Below the pieces are notes generated by a model. It was given only the letters and a program-made list of their open reading frames with translations, was not told the origin of the DNA and did not search any database. A program made the translations under genes and the position numbers. Source: Alphaproteobacteria bacterium (GTDB taxonomy: Bacteria > Pseudomonadota > Alphaproteobacteria > Sphingomonadales > Sphingomonadaceae). From it: a stretch of 55,668 bases of DNA. Each line of letters begins with the position of its first letter. The first letter of the stretch is position 1. The stretch lies in assembly GCA_030431875.1 (NCBI GenBank), contig JAUIIG010000015.1, positions 1 through 55,668 on the forward strand. Direction: 5' to 3'. Positions 24,932 to 33,369 of this stretch are shown piece by piece.

Positions 24932-25897
24932 TTTGACCTGCTGCATTTGCGCGAGGAAAGTGCTCGGGCTGGTGCCGAAGCGTTCGCGGAACGAGCGGCT
25001 GAAATGCGAGGAACTGTTGAAGCCGTAATCGAAGGCGAGCGCGGTCAGCGTGGTCGATTGTTCGGGCTGCTTTTCCAGCCGGCTGCGGCACAGGTCCAGC
25101 CGCCGGTTCCAGATATAGCGCGACACCGTTTCCGGACCGTCGAAAGTCTTGTGGACGTAGCGCCGGGTACAGCCCAGCGCACGAGCTATCCGGTCGAGCG
25201 ACAAGTCCGGGTCGTGCAGGTTGCGGTCGATATAGTCGCGGGCACGGCGCGCCATCTCGACGCGCGAGGTCTGCGGCTCCGGCACGTGCGGCAGGTCCAG
25301 CAAGGCCCGCTGGAACATCCCGGTGATCTGCCGCGCGAGGTCGCTGGCCTCTCCGGCTGACATCTCGCCCGGCGCAGAAACCGCGTGCATCATGTATTCG
25401 CGCAGGTCGCCGCCAGCCGCACGGCTGAGAGGCAGCGGAGTCTCCAGAATGCGCGCCATATCGACCTGTTCCAGATCAAGGCTGCTGCGGGGCAATTCGA
25501 GCCACAGATGCGACACGTCGCCGTGGTTGATCGCCGATTGCTGCTGATGCGGATCGATGACCATCCAGTCCCCCGGTCGCAGCTGGAACGTCCGGTTGCC
25601 GTGGAACAACAGGGTCTTGCCGGTATGCTGGTAGCGTAGGCGCAGCTTGGCATCACCGCGGGATGTCAGGGAGTTCATCATGACCCGGTGCGGCGTGGAA
25701 GACAGGCGAAAAACGGCAAGCTCGTCGAGCCGTCGGTGAGTAACCTCGGCATCGAATACATCGCTTATGGCTTCGGCCCGGACGCCGCCGATCCGGCTGG
25801 AACCGGCGTTCCAGAAGGCGATCCGCTCCGCGGGATCAATCGCGCTTGTCGAGGCGGAAAACGCCCTTCCCATCCGGCTCCACTCCCTTGGCCGCAT
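24926..25897 (-). CDS. AraC-family transcriptional regulator
   Basis: A 323-residue regulator. The N-terminal half is a cupin-like sensor of the AraC-binding-like type (FHGNRTFQLRPGDWMVIDP). The C-terminal roughly 100 residues hold the two helix-turn-helix motifs of AraC (LSLDRIARALGCTRRYVHKTF and LTALAFDYGFNSSSHFSRSFRERFG). Members with this sensor often activate catabolic genes in response to aromatic or related inducers. ATG 25897 is used; ATG 25873 is also possible. Palindrome site 3 overlaps a TTGACA that sits 18 bases from TACTTT, a plausible promoter for this gene. Confidence 0.9.
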   Translation of the reverse strand: MRPREWSRMGRAFSASTSAIDPAERIAFWNAGSSRIGGVRAEAISDVFDAEVTHRRLDELAVFRLSSTPHRVMMNSLTSRGDAKLRLRYQHTGKTLLFHGNRTFQLRPGDWMVIDPHQQQSAINHGDVSHLWLELPRSSLDLEQVDMARILETPLPLSRAAGGDLREYMMHAVSAPGEMSAGEASDLARQITGMFQRALLDLPHVPEPQTSRVEMARRARDYIDRNLHDPDLSLDRIARALGCTRRYVHKTFDGPETVSRYIWNRRLDLCRSRLEKQPEQSTTLTALAFDYGFNSSSHFSRSFRERFGTSPSTFLAQMQQVKG

Positions 25898-25928
25898 TTC
25901 TTATGCGCCAAAAGTAGGCCGGTATTTG

Positions 25929-25940
25929 TTGAGATGTCAA
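25929..25940. promoter_or_regulatory. Near-palindrome TTGAGATGTCAA, candidate MarR operator (site 3)
   Basis: One mismatch from the perfect form. It lies upstream of the AraC gene. On the minus strand it reads TTGACA, with TACTTT 18 bases further on, so it would overlap the -35 of the AraC promoter. It follows the same TTGA-N4-TCAA pattern as the other three sites. Confidence 0.5.
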
Positions 25941-26004
25941 CTTAATTGGAAAATGAGGGGGCGGCCCTTCCAGTGACCGCCCCACTCCATCTACGGTACC
26001 AGGA

Positions 26005-28545
26005 TCAGAAATCCTTCCGCAGGGTGATCGCCCATTCACGCGGGCGAGCCGGCGTCGCGATGCGGCCGCCGTTGTTGTTGCGCTGGTCGAACGACGAGTA
26101 GAAGTAATACTCGTCGGTCAGGTTGGTGACCTCCAGTGCGATCGAAAGGTCTTCCTCCTCGTTGCGCCAGGTCACGCGGGCGTTGGCCGTGGTGAAGCTG
26201 GGCAGGTAGGTTTCGATACGGCCAAGGGCGCCGTTGTTGAAACCGGAGAAGGTTTCGTCCTGGTAGTACACGTCGACGCGCGGGGTGAGCGACCCGGCAT
26301 CGCCGAGGTCGATCCGGTACTGCGCACCGAGCGACCACTTCCATTCCGGCATGCCGGTACCCGGATCGGTCAGCAGCGCGCCCGATGCCGGATTGACGAA
26401 GGTGTACTCGAAATCGAGCCAGCTGAGCGAGCCGACGATTTGCAGGTCGTCAACCGGTTCGGCAAACAGTTCGAGTTCGATACCGCGGATGTCCGCGCTG
26501 CCCGAGTTCACGCGGCAGGCGCTGGGCGTTTCCGTACCCGGAACCCCGGTCGGGCACGGGCTCGCGGTCGACTGGATGTCGCTGTACTTGTTCAGGAACG
26601 ACGACAGGTTCAGTCGCAGACGGCGGTCGAACAGGTCCGACTTGAAGCCTACTTCGTATGCCGTCAGCGTTTCCGGACCGAACGGGAGCAGCTGGAAGGC
26701 GTTGAACGGACGCGGGTTGGAACCGCCGCCCTTGAAGCCCGTGGCAATCGACGCATAGACGAGGAACTCGTCGCTGAAGCGATAGTCCAGAGCCACACGG
26801 TAGTCGACCTGGTCACCGGTGTAACTGGCGGTGTTGCCCGTCAGTGCGCGCAGTTCTTCGGTGGTGTTGCCATTGCCGTTGCAATCGTTGGTATCGACGC
26901 CCGAGAACCCTTCGCCGCAAATCGCGCCCACGGGATCGAGGAAGGCGTTGACCGTTCCGTCCAGGTTATAACGGAAATAGGCCTGGTCCTTGCTTTCCTC
27001 GGTGTAGCGAATGCCAGCATTCAGGTTCAGGTCCGGAACGATCTCCCACGACAGGTTGGCGAAGACTGCCTGTGCATCAGCGTCCACCGTATCCGGCTGG
27101 CGGAACTGCAGCGGATAGACCGGAACATAGCGCAGATCCTGCGTCGAATCGTAAATCGAGGACTGTTCGAAGTAGTATCCACCCAGCGTCACGAAGACCG
27201 TGTCGGTGGCTTCGATATTCAGGCGCAGTTCCTGGCTGAAGCTCCAGTTTTCAAGGTCGTTGACACCATAACCTGTGCGCGCCGGGGAAATGTCACCGTC
27301 GGCGGCGAAGTAGGACTCGAATTCACGGTAGCCAGTGATCGAGACCAGTTGCAGACGCTCGGTGATATCCCAGTTGGCCTGGCCGGAAACGCCCCAGCCG
27401 CGATAGGTGGTACGATTCGAACCGCGCGTTTCCAGCAGCGGTGTGCCATTGGCACCGAACGGGTCAGGCGGAATCGGCGAAATGAACGGATTGCCGGCCG
27501 CATTGCCATCAACCTGGAAGTTACAGAACGGACCACAGATGAAGCGGTCGTCGATGGGAAGGCCGCCCGGCGACAGGATGTTTGTATTGGCGTTGCGGCG
27601 CGTGGCCTGCAGCACCTGCCCGGCGACGGTCTGATCCTGGTCGGTAAAATCGCCGATAATGGTGAAGTCGAAATCAGGGCTCGGTTCCCAGCGCAGGATT
27701 GCGCGCGCAGCCTGATAGTTCGTGCCGCCCAGCTCCGCGACCAGACAGTCGTCGGTGGTGACAAAGCGCGCTTCGCCGCCTGCCGGGTTGACGGGTTCCG
27801 CCACACCAGTGCCGCCATCGTTGACCGATTGCGTGAACATGGCGGGGCCACCAGCCGGGTAGACGCAGCCGAAATCGAGCTGGTCGACGTAGCCGTCCTG
27901 GGTTTTCGAGACGCCCGAGACACGGGCGAACAGCGTATCTGTAAGCGCGAACTCCGCCGCTGCGCGCAGCGTAACGCGGTCGCGGCTGCCGTAGCCAGCT
28001 TCGACGAAGCCGCCGGTGTCGCCGCTGGGCATGCGCGAATACATCTTCACCGCGCCACCGATCGAGTTACGACCCGACAGCGTACCCTGCGGACCGCGCA
28101 GGATTTCCACGCGATCGAGGTCAAGCGTATCGAAGATCGCGCCGGTCAGCGACGGATAGTAGATATCATCGATGTAGATACCCACGCCCGGCTCGTAAGC
28201 GGGGTTGAAGTCGTTCTGGCCGATACCGCGGATCGAGGCGGTAACCGAGGGACCGAAGGCAGCCGTCTGCGGACGGATCTGCACGTTCGGTGCACTGTCG
28301 GCGATGGTCGCCAGGTCGGTCTGGCTACGGGCCTGCAGTTCCTCGGCGGTGACAGCGGTGATCGCCAGCGGCGTATCCTGCAGTTCCTGCTCGCGGAACT
28401 GTGCTGTCACGATGATGACGTTGCGGGGCTGTTCCTCAGCTCCGGACTCGTCCTGCGCCATGGCAGGATTGCTTGCCAGGGCGAGGACGGACGCACTCAG
28501 CGCCAGTGCCGACCTCCTGAACAAGCTCTTGGAAACAGTACTCAT
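26005..28545 (-). CDS. TonB-dependent receptor of the carotenoid-oxygenase operon
   Basis: An 846-residue outer-membrane receptor. The signal peptide runs to about residue 30 (ending NPAMAQ), then a TonB-box-like NVIIVTAQFREQE, a plug with LDRVEILRGPQGTLSGRNSIGG near residue 150, and a barrel ending TLRKDF. It is the last gene of a minus-strand run with a lipoprotein, two DUF3237 genes and a carotenoid-oxygenase-family gene, 34 bases after the lipoprotein. It is therefore likely to import the hydrophobic substrate of that operon; the ligand is unknown. Confidence 0.92.
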   Translation of the reverse strand: MSTVSKSLFRRSALALSASVLALASNPAMAQDESGAEEQPRNVIIVTAQFREQELQDTPLAITAVTAEELQARSQTDLATIADSAPNVQIRPQTAAFGPSVTASIRGIGQNDFNPAYEPGVGIYIDDIYYPSLTGAIFDTLDLDRVEILRGPQGTLSGRNSIGGAVKMYSRMPSGDTGGFVEAGYGSRDRVTLRAAAEFALTDTLFARVSGVSKTQDGYVDQLDFGCVYPAGGPAMFTQSVNDGGTGVAEPVNPAGGEARFVTTDDCLVAELGGTNYQAARAILRWEPSPDFDFTIIGDFTDQDQTVAGQVLQATRRNANTNILSPGGLPIDDRFICGPFCNFQVDGNAAGNPFISPIPPDPFGANGTPLLETRGSNRTTYRGWGVSGQANWDITERLQLVSITGYREFESYFAADGDISPARTGYGVNDLENWSFSQELRLNIEATDTVFVTLGGYYFEQSSIYDSTQDLRYVPVYPLQFRQPDTVDADAQAVFANLSWEIVPDLNLNAGIRYTEESKDQAYFRYNLDGTVNAFLDPVGAICGEGFSGVDTNDCNGNGNTTEELRALTGNTASYTGDQVDYRVALDYRFSDEFLVYASIATGFKGGGSNPRPFNAFQLLPFGPETLTAYEVGFKSDLFDRRLRLNLSSFLNKYSDIQSTASPCPTGVPGTETPSACRVNSGSADIRGIELELFAEPVDDLQIVGSLSWLDFEYTFVNPASGALLTDPGTGMPEWKWSLGAQYRIDLGDAGSLTPRVDVYYQDETFSGFNNGALGRIETYLPSFTTANARVTWRNEEEDLSIALEVTNLTDEYYFYSSFDQRNNNGGRIATPARPREWAITLRKDF

Positions 28546-28579
28546 TATTCATTCTCCCTCTGGTTACTCAAATCATGGA

Positions 28580-29578
28580 TTATTCATCATCCGACCAGGC
28601 GACGACCGGCTCTCCCCACGGGGAAGAAGAGTAATACGGTGCCTGGTAGAACGTTGCGACGACGGCCGAAATGCAGCCGTCCTCAACCTTGAACATCTCC
28701 AGCAAGCCCCAGCTCTGCGGCTCCTGGAAGATGGAAGTGGCAGGTGTGCCGTCGGTCAACGTGTAGTCGTCGAGCACACCCTTATGATCGATAAACCCCC
28801 TCGCGAGCGCCACTTGGCGAACTTCATCGATCAATACAACATCGCGGCGAACGCGGTTGTTGAAGCGGTAGCGCCCGCTCTCGAAGGCGCCGAGAATGTC
28901 AGTGAACAGCAGCCCGTTTTCGCGCCGCGTCGCTTCGGGATGGAAGCAGGTGCCGCGGATCTCGCCGTCGTTCTGTTGCAGGGTATCGAAGTAGCCGTTG
29001 GCATGGGCGGCCAGTTCGTCACGCGTCAGCCGCTCGCCTTCGGGCACGACCTGGTCGATGTTCGGCTCATGCACATATTCGTCCACCTCGCCGATCGGCG
29101 TCGGCGGGCTGGAAAGGTTTCGGCTGGTCGAGATGATGTGTTCAGCCTCGGTGATCTCGCCGCCTTCCACCTTCAGGCGAATGGCCAGGAAGCCCGGGAT
29201 CTCGCGTTGCCGGATCGCGGTGAAGACGGCGACGGTGCCAAGCTCCGGATCGGACAAGGTCAGCGGCGGGCCGACCTCTTCGGTCACCGTGTCCCAGGTG
29301 CCGTCGGGAAAGGGCATGGCGACATTGTTCTCGGTGAAGCGCACGATCCCCGCGAAGGGAGCCCGCGAAGGATCGTGCGCCAGGTATGCCGCCCGGTACT
29401 GGTCGGCAATTCCTTCGAGGCACTGGGCGTCGCAGGCCCGCGCCTGCTCGCTCTCGGCAGTGTCCTGCTCGTTCGCATCGCCCACGCATCCGACAAGGCC
29501 TGCCGCCGCCAGCAGCGCCGCTGCCGGAGCCAGCTTGGCCAGCCAGTGCGGGGTCGTTGCAGAAATCATTCGTGCCAT
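28580..29578 (-). CDS. Predicted lipoprotein of unknown function
   Basis: A 332-residue protein with a lipoprotein signal: hydrophobic stretch and lipobox LVGC with Cys31. After it come an acidic linker and two similar halves that look like NTF2/SnoaL-type domains (GIADQYRAAYLAHDPSRAPF, then AHANGYFDTLQQNDGEI). This repeat is my reading and should be treated as tentative. The ATG at 29578 follows GGGGAGAG. It sits 18 bases after the DUF3237 gene and 34 before the receptor, so it probably works in the envelope with them. Confidence 0.72.
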   Translation of the reverse strand: MARMISATTPHWLAKLAPAAALLAAAGLVGCVGDANEQDTAESEQARACDAQCLEGIADQYRAAYLAHDPSRAPFAGIVRFTENNVAMPFPDGTWDTVTEEVGPPLTLSDPELGTVAVFTAIRQREIPGFLAIRLKVEGGEITEAEHIISTSRNLSSPPTPIGEVDEYVHEPNIDQVVPEGERLTRDELAAHANGYFDTLQQNDGEIRGTCFHPEATRRENGLLFTDILGAFESGRYRFNNRVRRDVVLIDEVRQVALARGFIDHKGVLDDYTLTDGTPATSIFQEPQSWGLLEMFKVEDGCISAVVATFYQAPYYSSSPWGEPVVAWSDDE

Positions 29579-29596
29579 GTCTCTCCCCAACCCCGC

Positions 29597-30058
29597 TCAG
29601 GTAACTTCGTAATAGGTGATGGTGATGCTGCGCCCGTCGGCAGCGGGACGGCCCACGCCGATGAAGAACAGGCCCTGCACCCAGTCGTGCTGCCCGCGCA
29701 CGTCGGCATCGACCCAGCTGGTGACCCGGTAATAGCCGTCGGGCCGCCGGTAACCGATGTTGCGCAGGTAAAGCCATTCGCCCTGTTCGCTGTCGTCACG
29801 CAGCAGCACGTGACCGTCGACGTCGATGACGCCATCTTCGCGTCCAAGCGAGTACTCGCCAGCGCCGTCAGGGTAGACGGTCCCGTTGATCCGCCCGGAA
29901 ATGGTGCCCCCGTCGATGCGCTTGAAAATGCGGTCCCCGCGCGGCGAATGGAACCGCTCTGCCGGGGCATATTCCAGCGTGACCGTGAAGGCCGGTTCGA
30001 AGCCGAGGTCGGCGACAAATTCCTCGCCGCGATCGGCCGCTATGGACATGCGTTCCAT
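29597..30058 (-). CDS. DUF3237 family protein (second copy of the operon)
   Basis: A 153-residue protein without signal peptide. It matches the family pattern: EPAFTVTLEYAPAERFHSPRGDRIFKRIDGGTISGRINGTVYP, GVIDVDGHVLLRDDSEQGEWLYLRNIGYR, and the end LFFIGVGRPAADGRSITITYYEV. The ATG at 30058 shares one base with the stop of the upstream DUF3237 gene (TGATG). A GTG one codon earlier is also in frame. Being coupled to an exported paralogue suggests that the two may act on the same compound in different compartments. Confidence 0.82.
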   Translation of the reverse strand: MERMSIAADRGEEFVADLGFEPAFTVTLEYAPAERFHSPRGDRIFKRIDGGTISGRINGTVYPDGAGEYSLGREDGVIDVDGHVLLRDDSEQGEWLYLRNIGYRRPDGYYRVTSWVDADVRGQHDWVQGLFFIGVGRPAADGRSITITYYEVT

Positions 30059-30681
30059 CACAGCACCTCGTAGTAGGTGAAGATGGTGCGGTCGGGATCG
30101 ACCATGCGCAGGCCGTGGCCGATGAACAGGGTGCTGTTCATCCAGGCGTGCGGGCTGTTCACCGGGGCATCGAAGAACGGCGAGGTGCGCATGCGCAGCG
30201 GCACCTCGTCGTTGGAGCCGGAGACGAATTCCTGGCTGAAGCTGCCATCGGCATTGACCGGACCGACGGCGCGCCGGACCTGGTCCGCCGGGTCAGCACC
30301 GATGCGGCGCATGTAGCCGCGATTGTTGATGTAGATATAGTGACCGTCCTCGGCCTGGAACATGTAGTGGGCGTCCAGCGGACCACCGCCACCGCCGAAG
30401 TCGGCCCCGCCATAGGGCACTACCCGGCCGGTCAGGCGCGGCCCCCAGATGTCCCCACCGATGGCCGGCACGAAGGCGCGGCGGAACGGGGAATCGATGG
30501 CAATGCGTTCGCGGAAGAAGACGCTGACGGAGAAGGCCCAGCGATACTGCAAGCCGTTCTTTTCGCGGATCGGCTCGGTGGTCGGCGTGTCCTGCGCGGC
30601 AACGCTGCCAGCATGGGCGGCAAGCGCCGTCGCACCGGCTGCCACGGCGGCTCCGCCAAGCAGGTTCCTGCGGTCGATCAT
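30058..30681 (-). CDS. Tat-exported DUF3237 family protein
   Basis: A 207-residue protein with a twin-arginine signal (DRRNLLGGAAVAAGATALA, arginines at residues 4-5), ending near AAQ. The mature part is a DUF3237 domain: RLTGRVVPYGGADFGGGGG, LDAHYMFQAEDGHYIYINNRGY, and STLFIGHGLRMVDPDRTIFTYYEV. It is exported folded, which is unusual for a protein of this type. It starts inside the carotenoid-oxygenase stop (ATGA) and ends one base into the next DUF3237 gene, so all three are coupled. Confidence 0.85.
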   Translation of the reverse strand: MIDRRNLLGGAAVAAGATALAAHAGSVAAQDTPTTEPIREKNGLQYRWAFSVSVFFRERIAIDSPFRRAFVPAIGGDIWGPRLTGRVVPYGGADFGGGGGPLDAHYMFQAEDGHYIYINNRGYMRRIGADPADQVRRAVGPVNADGSFSQEFVSGSNDEVPLRMRTSPFFDAPVNSPHAWMNSTLFIGHGLRMVDPDRTIFTYYEVL

Positions 30682-32240
30682 GCCTGCCCTCCCCCTGGAT
30701 TGGTGAACAGGCTGGCGTCGTATTGCGCTGCCCCGGCGTGGTCGGCCTGCCCGGCTCCCGCCCCGGCCTGCATGGGCATCAGCCCCGGCAGTTCCTCGGC
30801 ATCGTACCACGCCCCGTGGACCTGCGGCCCGCCGCGGAACGGCAGGATGACGCGGGCAATGTCCCCTTCGGACAGGCGCTGGGCATCGACGATCACAAGC
30901 TCGGTGCGCAGTTCGGCGAGGTTGGATGCGGTGCCGATCAGGTAGCCGTCGCCTTCCGCCTCGCTGCCCCGGCGCGGCACGAAGCTGCATTCCTGCAAGC
31001 TGTGGGTTTCACCGACGAAGTAGCTTTCCATCTGGCCGGTTGCGATGTCGAACCGGCCATAGCTGTTCGACACGCGCCCGCGCACATTGCCTGCCCGCGC
31101 CTCGTCGAACGGGCGTGTGGGGTCGGCAAAGCTGGTAAAGGCATAGCGTGCTGGCAGCGTCAGGTAACGATGGTCGATCTTGGCAAGGTCGCTCACCTGC
31201 GTCGGGAAGAGCACTTCCTCCTCCCAGCCATCGCTCGACGAGGACAGGTCGAAGGTCAGCTTGCGGATGAAGGCGCGCGCCTTCGACGGGTCCCACGGGC
31301 TGCCGTCGACATTGGGGAAGAAGGGGAAGAAATTGCCGTCGTAGAAAGGCGCGTAGAGCGTCACCCTGTCGCCTTCGCTCACCGCGTTGAGCGTGTGCAT
31401 CATGCAGCGTTCCGGACCGCGGAACCAGCGCAGGTCGCTGCCATCGCCGTCGCGCCGCATGATACCGACCATGCTGGGCAGGGTACGGTCCCACCCCCAG
31501 TGGATCTGTCCTTCGCGCAGCCGCTCCATGCTGGTGGTATAGCAGCCGAAAGTGAACAGCACGTGGTCCTGCGTCACCGCCCAGTCGTGCACGAGCGAAA
31601 CGTAAGGCACCTTGACGCGCGCCTCGTGGGTCACACTGCCGTGGCGGTCGATCACGTAGAAGAACAAGTCATCGCTGGCGAGGCCCGTCGCCTCGTAACC
31701 GAAGGTCAGCATTTCGCCTGAAACGGGGTCGATCTTGGGGTGCGCGGTAAAGGTCTGGCTGTTGTAGCCGCCGCCAAAATCGTGCGGTCCCATGGTGGCC
31801 AGCGTGGCCGGATCGATCCGGTATGGCAGCGCGTCCTCTTTCAGCGCGAAGAGCATGCCGGCATGGGCCAGCGGCGCGGTGTTGGCCACCGTGGCATCCA
31901 GCCCGCGCACCTTCTCGTCATTGGTGAAGGGATTGCGGTAATAGCCGAACTGCTGGCGCCCTTCGGCGAGGTTGGCGCGGAAGCGGGGTGTTTCGACGTA
32001 GCGGCCGCTGAACGAGCACTTGCCGTCCTTGATACGGAATGCGGTGATGTAGCCGTCGGAATGGAGCGGGGCATCGTCTTCGAACTTGGGCGGATAGTAC
32101 CACTCCCCGCCCACGCGCACGAAGACACCGTCCATGTCCGACGGGATCGTGCCCACGACTTCGCAATCGGCCAGCTGCGCATCGAAGCGCTGCGGCGCGA
32201 AGAAGCCTTGTGCTCCCGGCTCGTTGAATGCGTCGACGAT
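30678..32240 (-). CDS. Carotenoid oxygenase / lignostilbene dioxygenase family protein, probable ATC start
   Basis: About 520 residues of a seven-bladed propeller non-haem iron oxygenase that cleaves double bonds of carotenoids, apocarotenoids or stilbenes. Visible landmarks are GTIPSDMDGVFVRVGG, the iron histidines in FTAHPK, SLVHDW, MMHTLNA and GAWYD-adjacent VHGAWYD, and the conserved acidic residues between them. The first conventional start is GTG 32156, but the open frame continues upstream with family-like sequence (NEPGAQGFFAPQRFDAQLAD). That leads to an ATC at 32240 placed four bases after GGGAGAGG. No ATG, GTG or TTG lies between that and the TAG at 32268. The real start is therefore probably ATC (or there is a base error). 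It heads the DUF3237-lipoprotein-receptor operon. Confidence 0.82.
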   Translation of the reverse strand: MVDAFNEPGAQGFFAPQRFDAQLADCEVVGTIPSDMDGVFVRVGGEWYYPPKFEDDAPLHSDGYITAFRIKDGKCSFSGRYVETPRFRANLAEGRQQFGYYRNPFTNDEKVRGLDATVANTAPLAHAGMLFALKEDALPYRIDPATLATMGPHDFGGGYNSQTFTAHPKIDPVSGEMLTFGYEATGLASDDLFFYVIDRHGSVTHEARVKVPYVSLVHDWAVTQDHVLFTFGCYTTSMERLREGQIHWGWDRTLPSMVGIMRRDGDGSDLRWFRGPERCMMHTLNAVSEGDRVTLYAPFYDGNFFPFFPNVDGSPWDPSKARAFIRKLTFDLSSSSDGWEEEVLFPTQVSDLAKIDHRYLTLPARYAFTSFADPTRPFDEARAGNVRGRVSNSYGRFDIATGQMESYFVGETHSLQECSFVPRRGSEAEGDGYLIGTASNLAELRTELVIVDAQRLSEGDIARVILPFRGGPQVHGAWYDAEELPGLMPMQAGAGAGQADHAGAAQYDASLFTNPGGGQA

Positions 32241-32267
32241 GTTTCCTCTCCCGGTTTGTGTCGCTGG

Positions 32268-32570
32268 CTATGTCATGAAGGGCATGATGTAACGGAGCCG
32301 TTCCTCGGCCATGTCCGCAAGCGGGCTTGCGCCGTGAAAGCCGGCGGGCGGACGATAGGCCGGCATCTTGCCAGACCTGTCCAGCAGCGGCCGGTCATCG
32401 AAAAACGAGAGGTGTGCCTTGCGGGCGCGGCCTTCCCCAGCGGTACGCGCGGCTGCTGCAGGTGCAGCCAGCGCCAGGGCACCGCAGCACGACGCTGCGA
32501 GCACGGCTCGCCGGTCACACAGCAAGTGGCCAGCACCTTCTTCCCCAGATGATGATTCACACGGCACCAT
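32268..32570 (-). CDS. Hypothetical small Tat-signal protein
   Basis: An open frame of about 100 residues from ATG 32570 (a longer start at 32732 overlaps the marR stop). It contains a Tat-like signal DRRAVLAASCCGALALAAPAAAA and a short tail ending RLRYIMPFM. It ends in TAG in the same frame as the carotenoid oxygenase, 27 bases before that gene's likely start. No ribosome-binding site is obvious and the family is not recognised. It may be a real small exported protein, since its neighbour also has a Tat signal, or an unused frame. Confidence 0.4.
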   Translation of the reverse strand: MVPCESSSGEEGAGHLLCDRRAVLAASCCGALALAAPAAAARTAGEGRARKAHLSFFDDRPLLDRSGKMPAYRPPAGFHGASPLADMAEERLRYIMPFMT

Positions 32571-32718
32571 TGGCGGGGAGCTTAAGCCACGAGCAGGGGG
32601 CGCGTCTTGCACGAGAGGGAACGCCTCTGGCGCCGGATCCGCCTGGCCGGTGGCCTCCATGGCATGCCCGGGCCGGGTGATTGGGTTGCGACCCAGGCGC
32701 ACGGATTGCGGGATAACT

Positions 32719-33216
32719 CTAGCGCGGCTCATGTGATGCGTCCTCCGACGATGCGGCGGCCAGGGCCTGTCGCAATTTTTCGATCACCCGTTCGAACGCC
32801 TGCAATTCACCGGAATCAAGGTGCTCGATCAGCTTGCGATGGAAGTCGGCGCGATCCTTCACGACGCGGCGGTACAGCGCCCAGCCTTGCTCGCTGAGGG
32901 CAAGCAAGGGAGCGCGCTTGTCCTGGCCGTTTTCCTTCCGCTGCAGCAGCCCGCGCCCTTCCAGCGTGCTTGCTGCCCGGCTCACTTCGGCGCGGTCGAC
33001 CCATGCCTGCTCGGCCAGCTGGCCCACTGTAGCGCCATCGGGTGCCTCGCCAAGCCGGGCGACGACGCGCCACTGCGCGTAGGAAAGCCCGAAGCTCTCC
33101 GACAAATGGCGAATTGTCGCGCGATCCATCACCCTCGACAGTAGGCTCATCCGGAAAGTCGGAAAGTCGAGGCCGGAAATCTGCCAGCCTGGCGTCGCTC
33201 CAGATTCCTTGGTCAA
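32719..33216 (-). CDS. MarR-family transcriptional regulator (copy 2)
   Basis: A 165-residue winged-helix regulator. Its recognition-helix segment WVDRAEVSRAASTLEGRGLL closely matches that of the MarR at 22232, pointing to the same DNA sequence. The N-terminal helix (FRMSLLSRVMDRATIRHL) and the wing (NGQDKRAPLLALSEQG) are typical. The start is a TTG at 33216, preceded by GGGAGGCGAGGGA. It is divergent from the GMC oxidoreductase operon, with palindrome site 4 between, and upstream of the carotenoid-oxygenase operon, so it probably represses both and itself. Confidence 0.87.
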   Translation of the reverse strand: MTKESGATPGWQISGLDFPTFRMSLLSRVMDRATIRHLSESFGLSYAQWRVVARLGEAPDGATVGQLAEQAWVDRAEVSRAASTLEGRGLLQRKENGQDKRAPLLALSEQGWALYRRVVKDRADFHRKLIEHLDSGELQAFERVIEKLRQALAAASSEDASHEPR

Positions 33217-33312
33217 TCCCTCGCCTCCCCGTGTCGCAGTGTCGCCGCGGCGCAGGAGATCGTCTCCTGCGTTGCGCCGATAAGCCCATGGCGCTAGGAC
33301 AGGACGAATTCA

Positions 33313-33324
33313 TTGATTAGTCAA
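33313..33324. promoter_or_regulatory. Palindrome TTGATTAGTCAA, candidate MarR operator (site 4)
   Basis: Arms TTGA and TCAA around TTAG, in the 153-bp divergent region between marR copy 2 and the first GMC gene. On the minus strand it gives TTGACT, a good -35. It fits the TTGA-N4-TCAA pattern of the other three sites. Confidence 0.55.
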
Positions 33325-33369
33325 GGGTGCAGTGCGAGTCCCTGAAACTTGCCGCACAAGGGAGAGGAC

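Noticed and set aside
26440-28692. A 750-codon plus-strand frame opposite the TonB receptor
   Set aside because: Composition is that of a shadow frame and the receptor on the other strand has full plug and barrel features.
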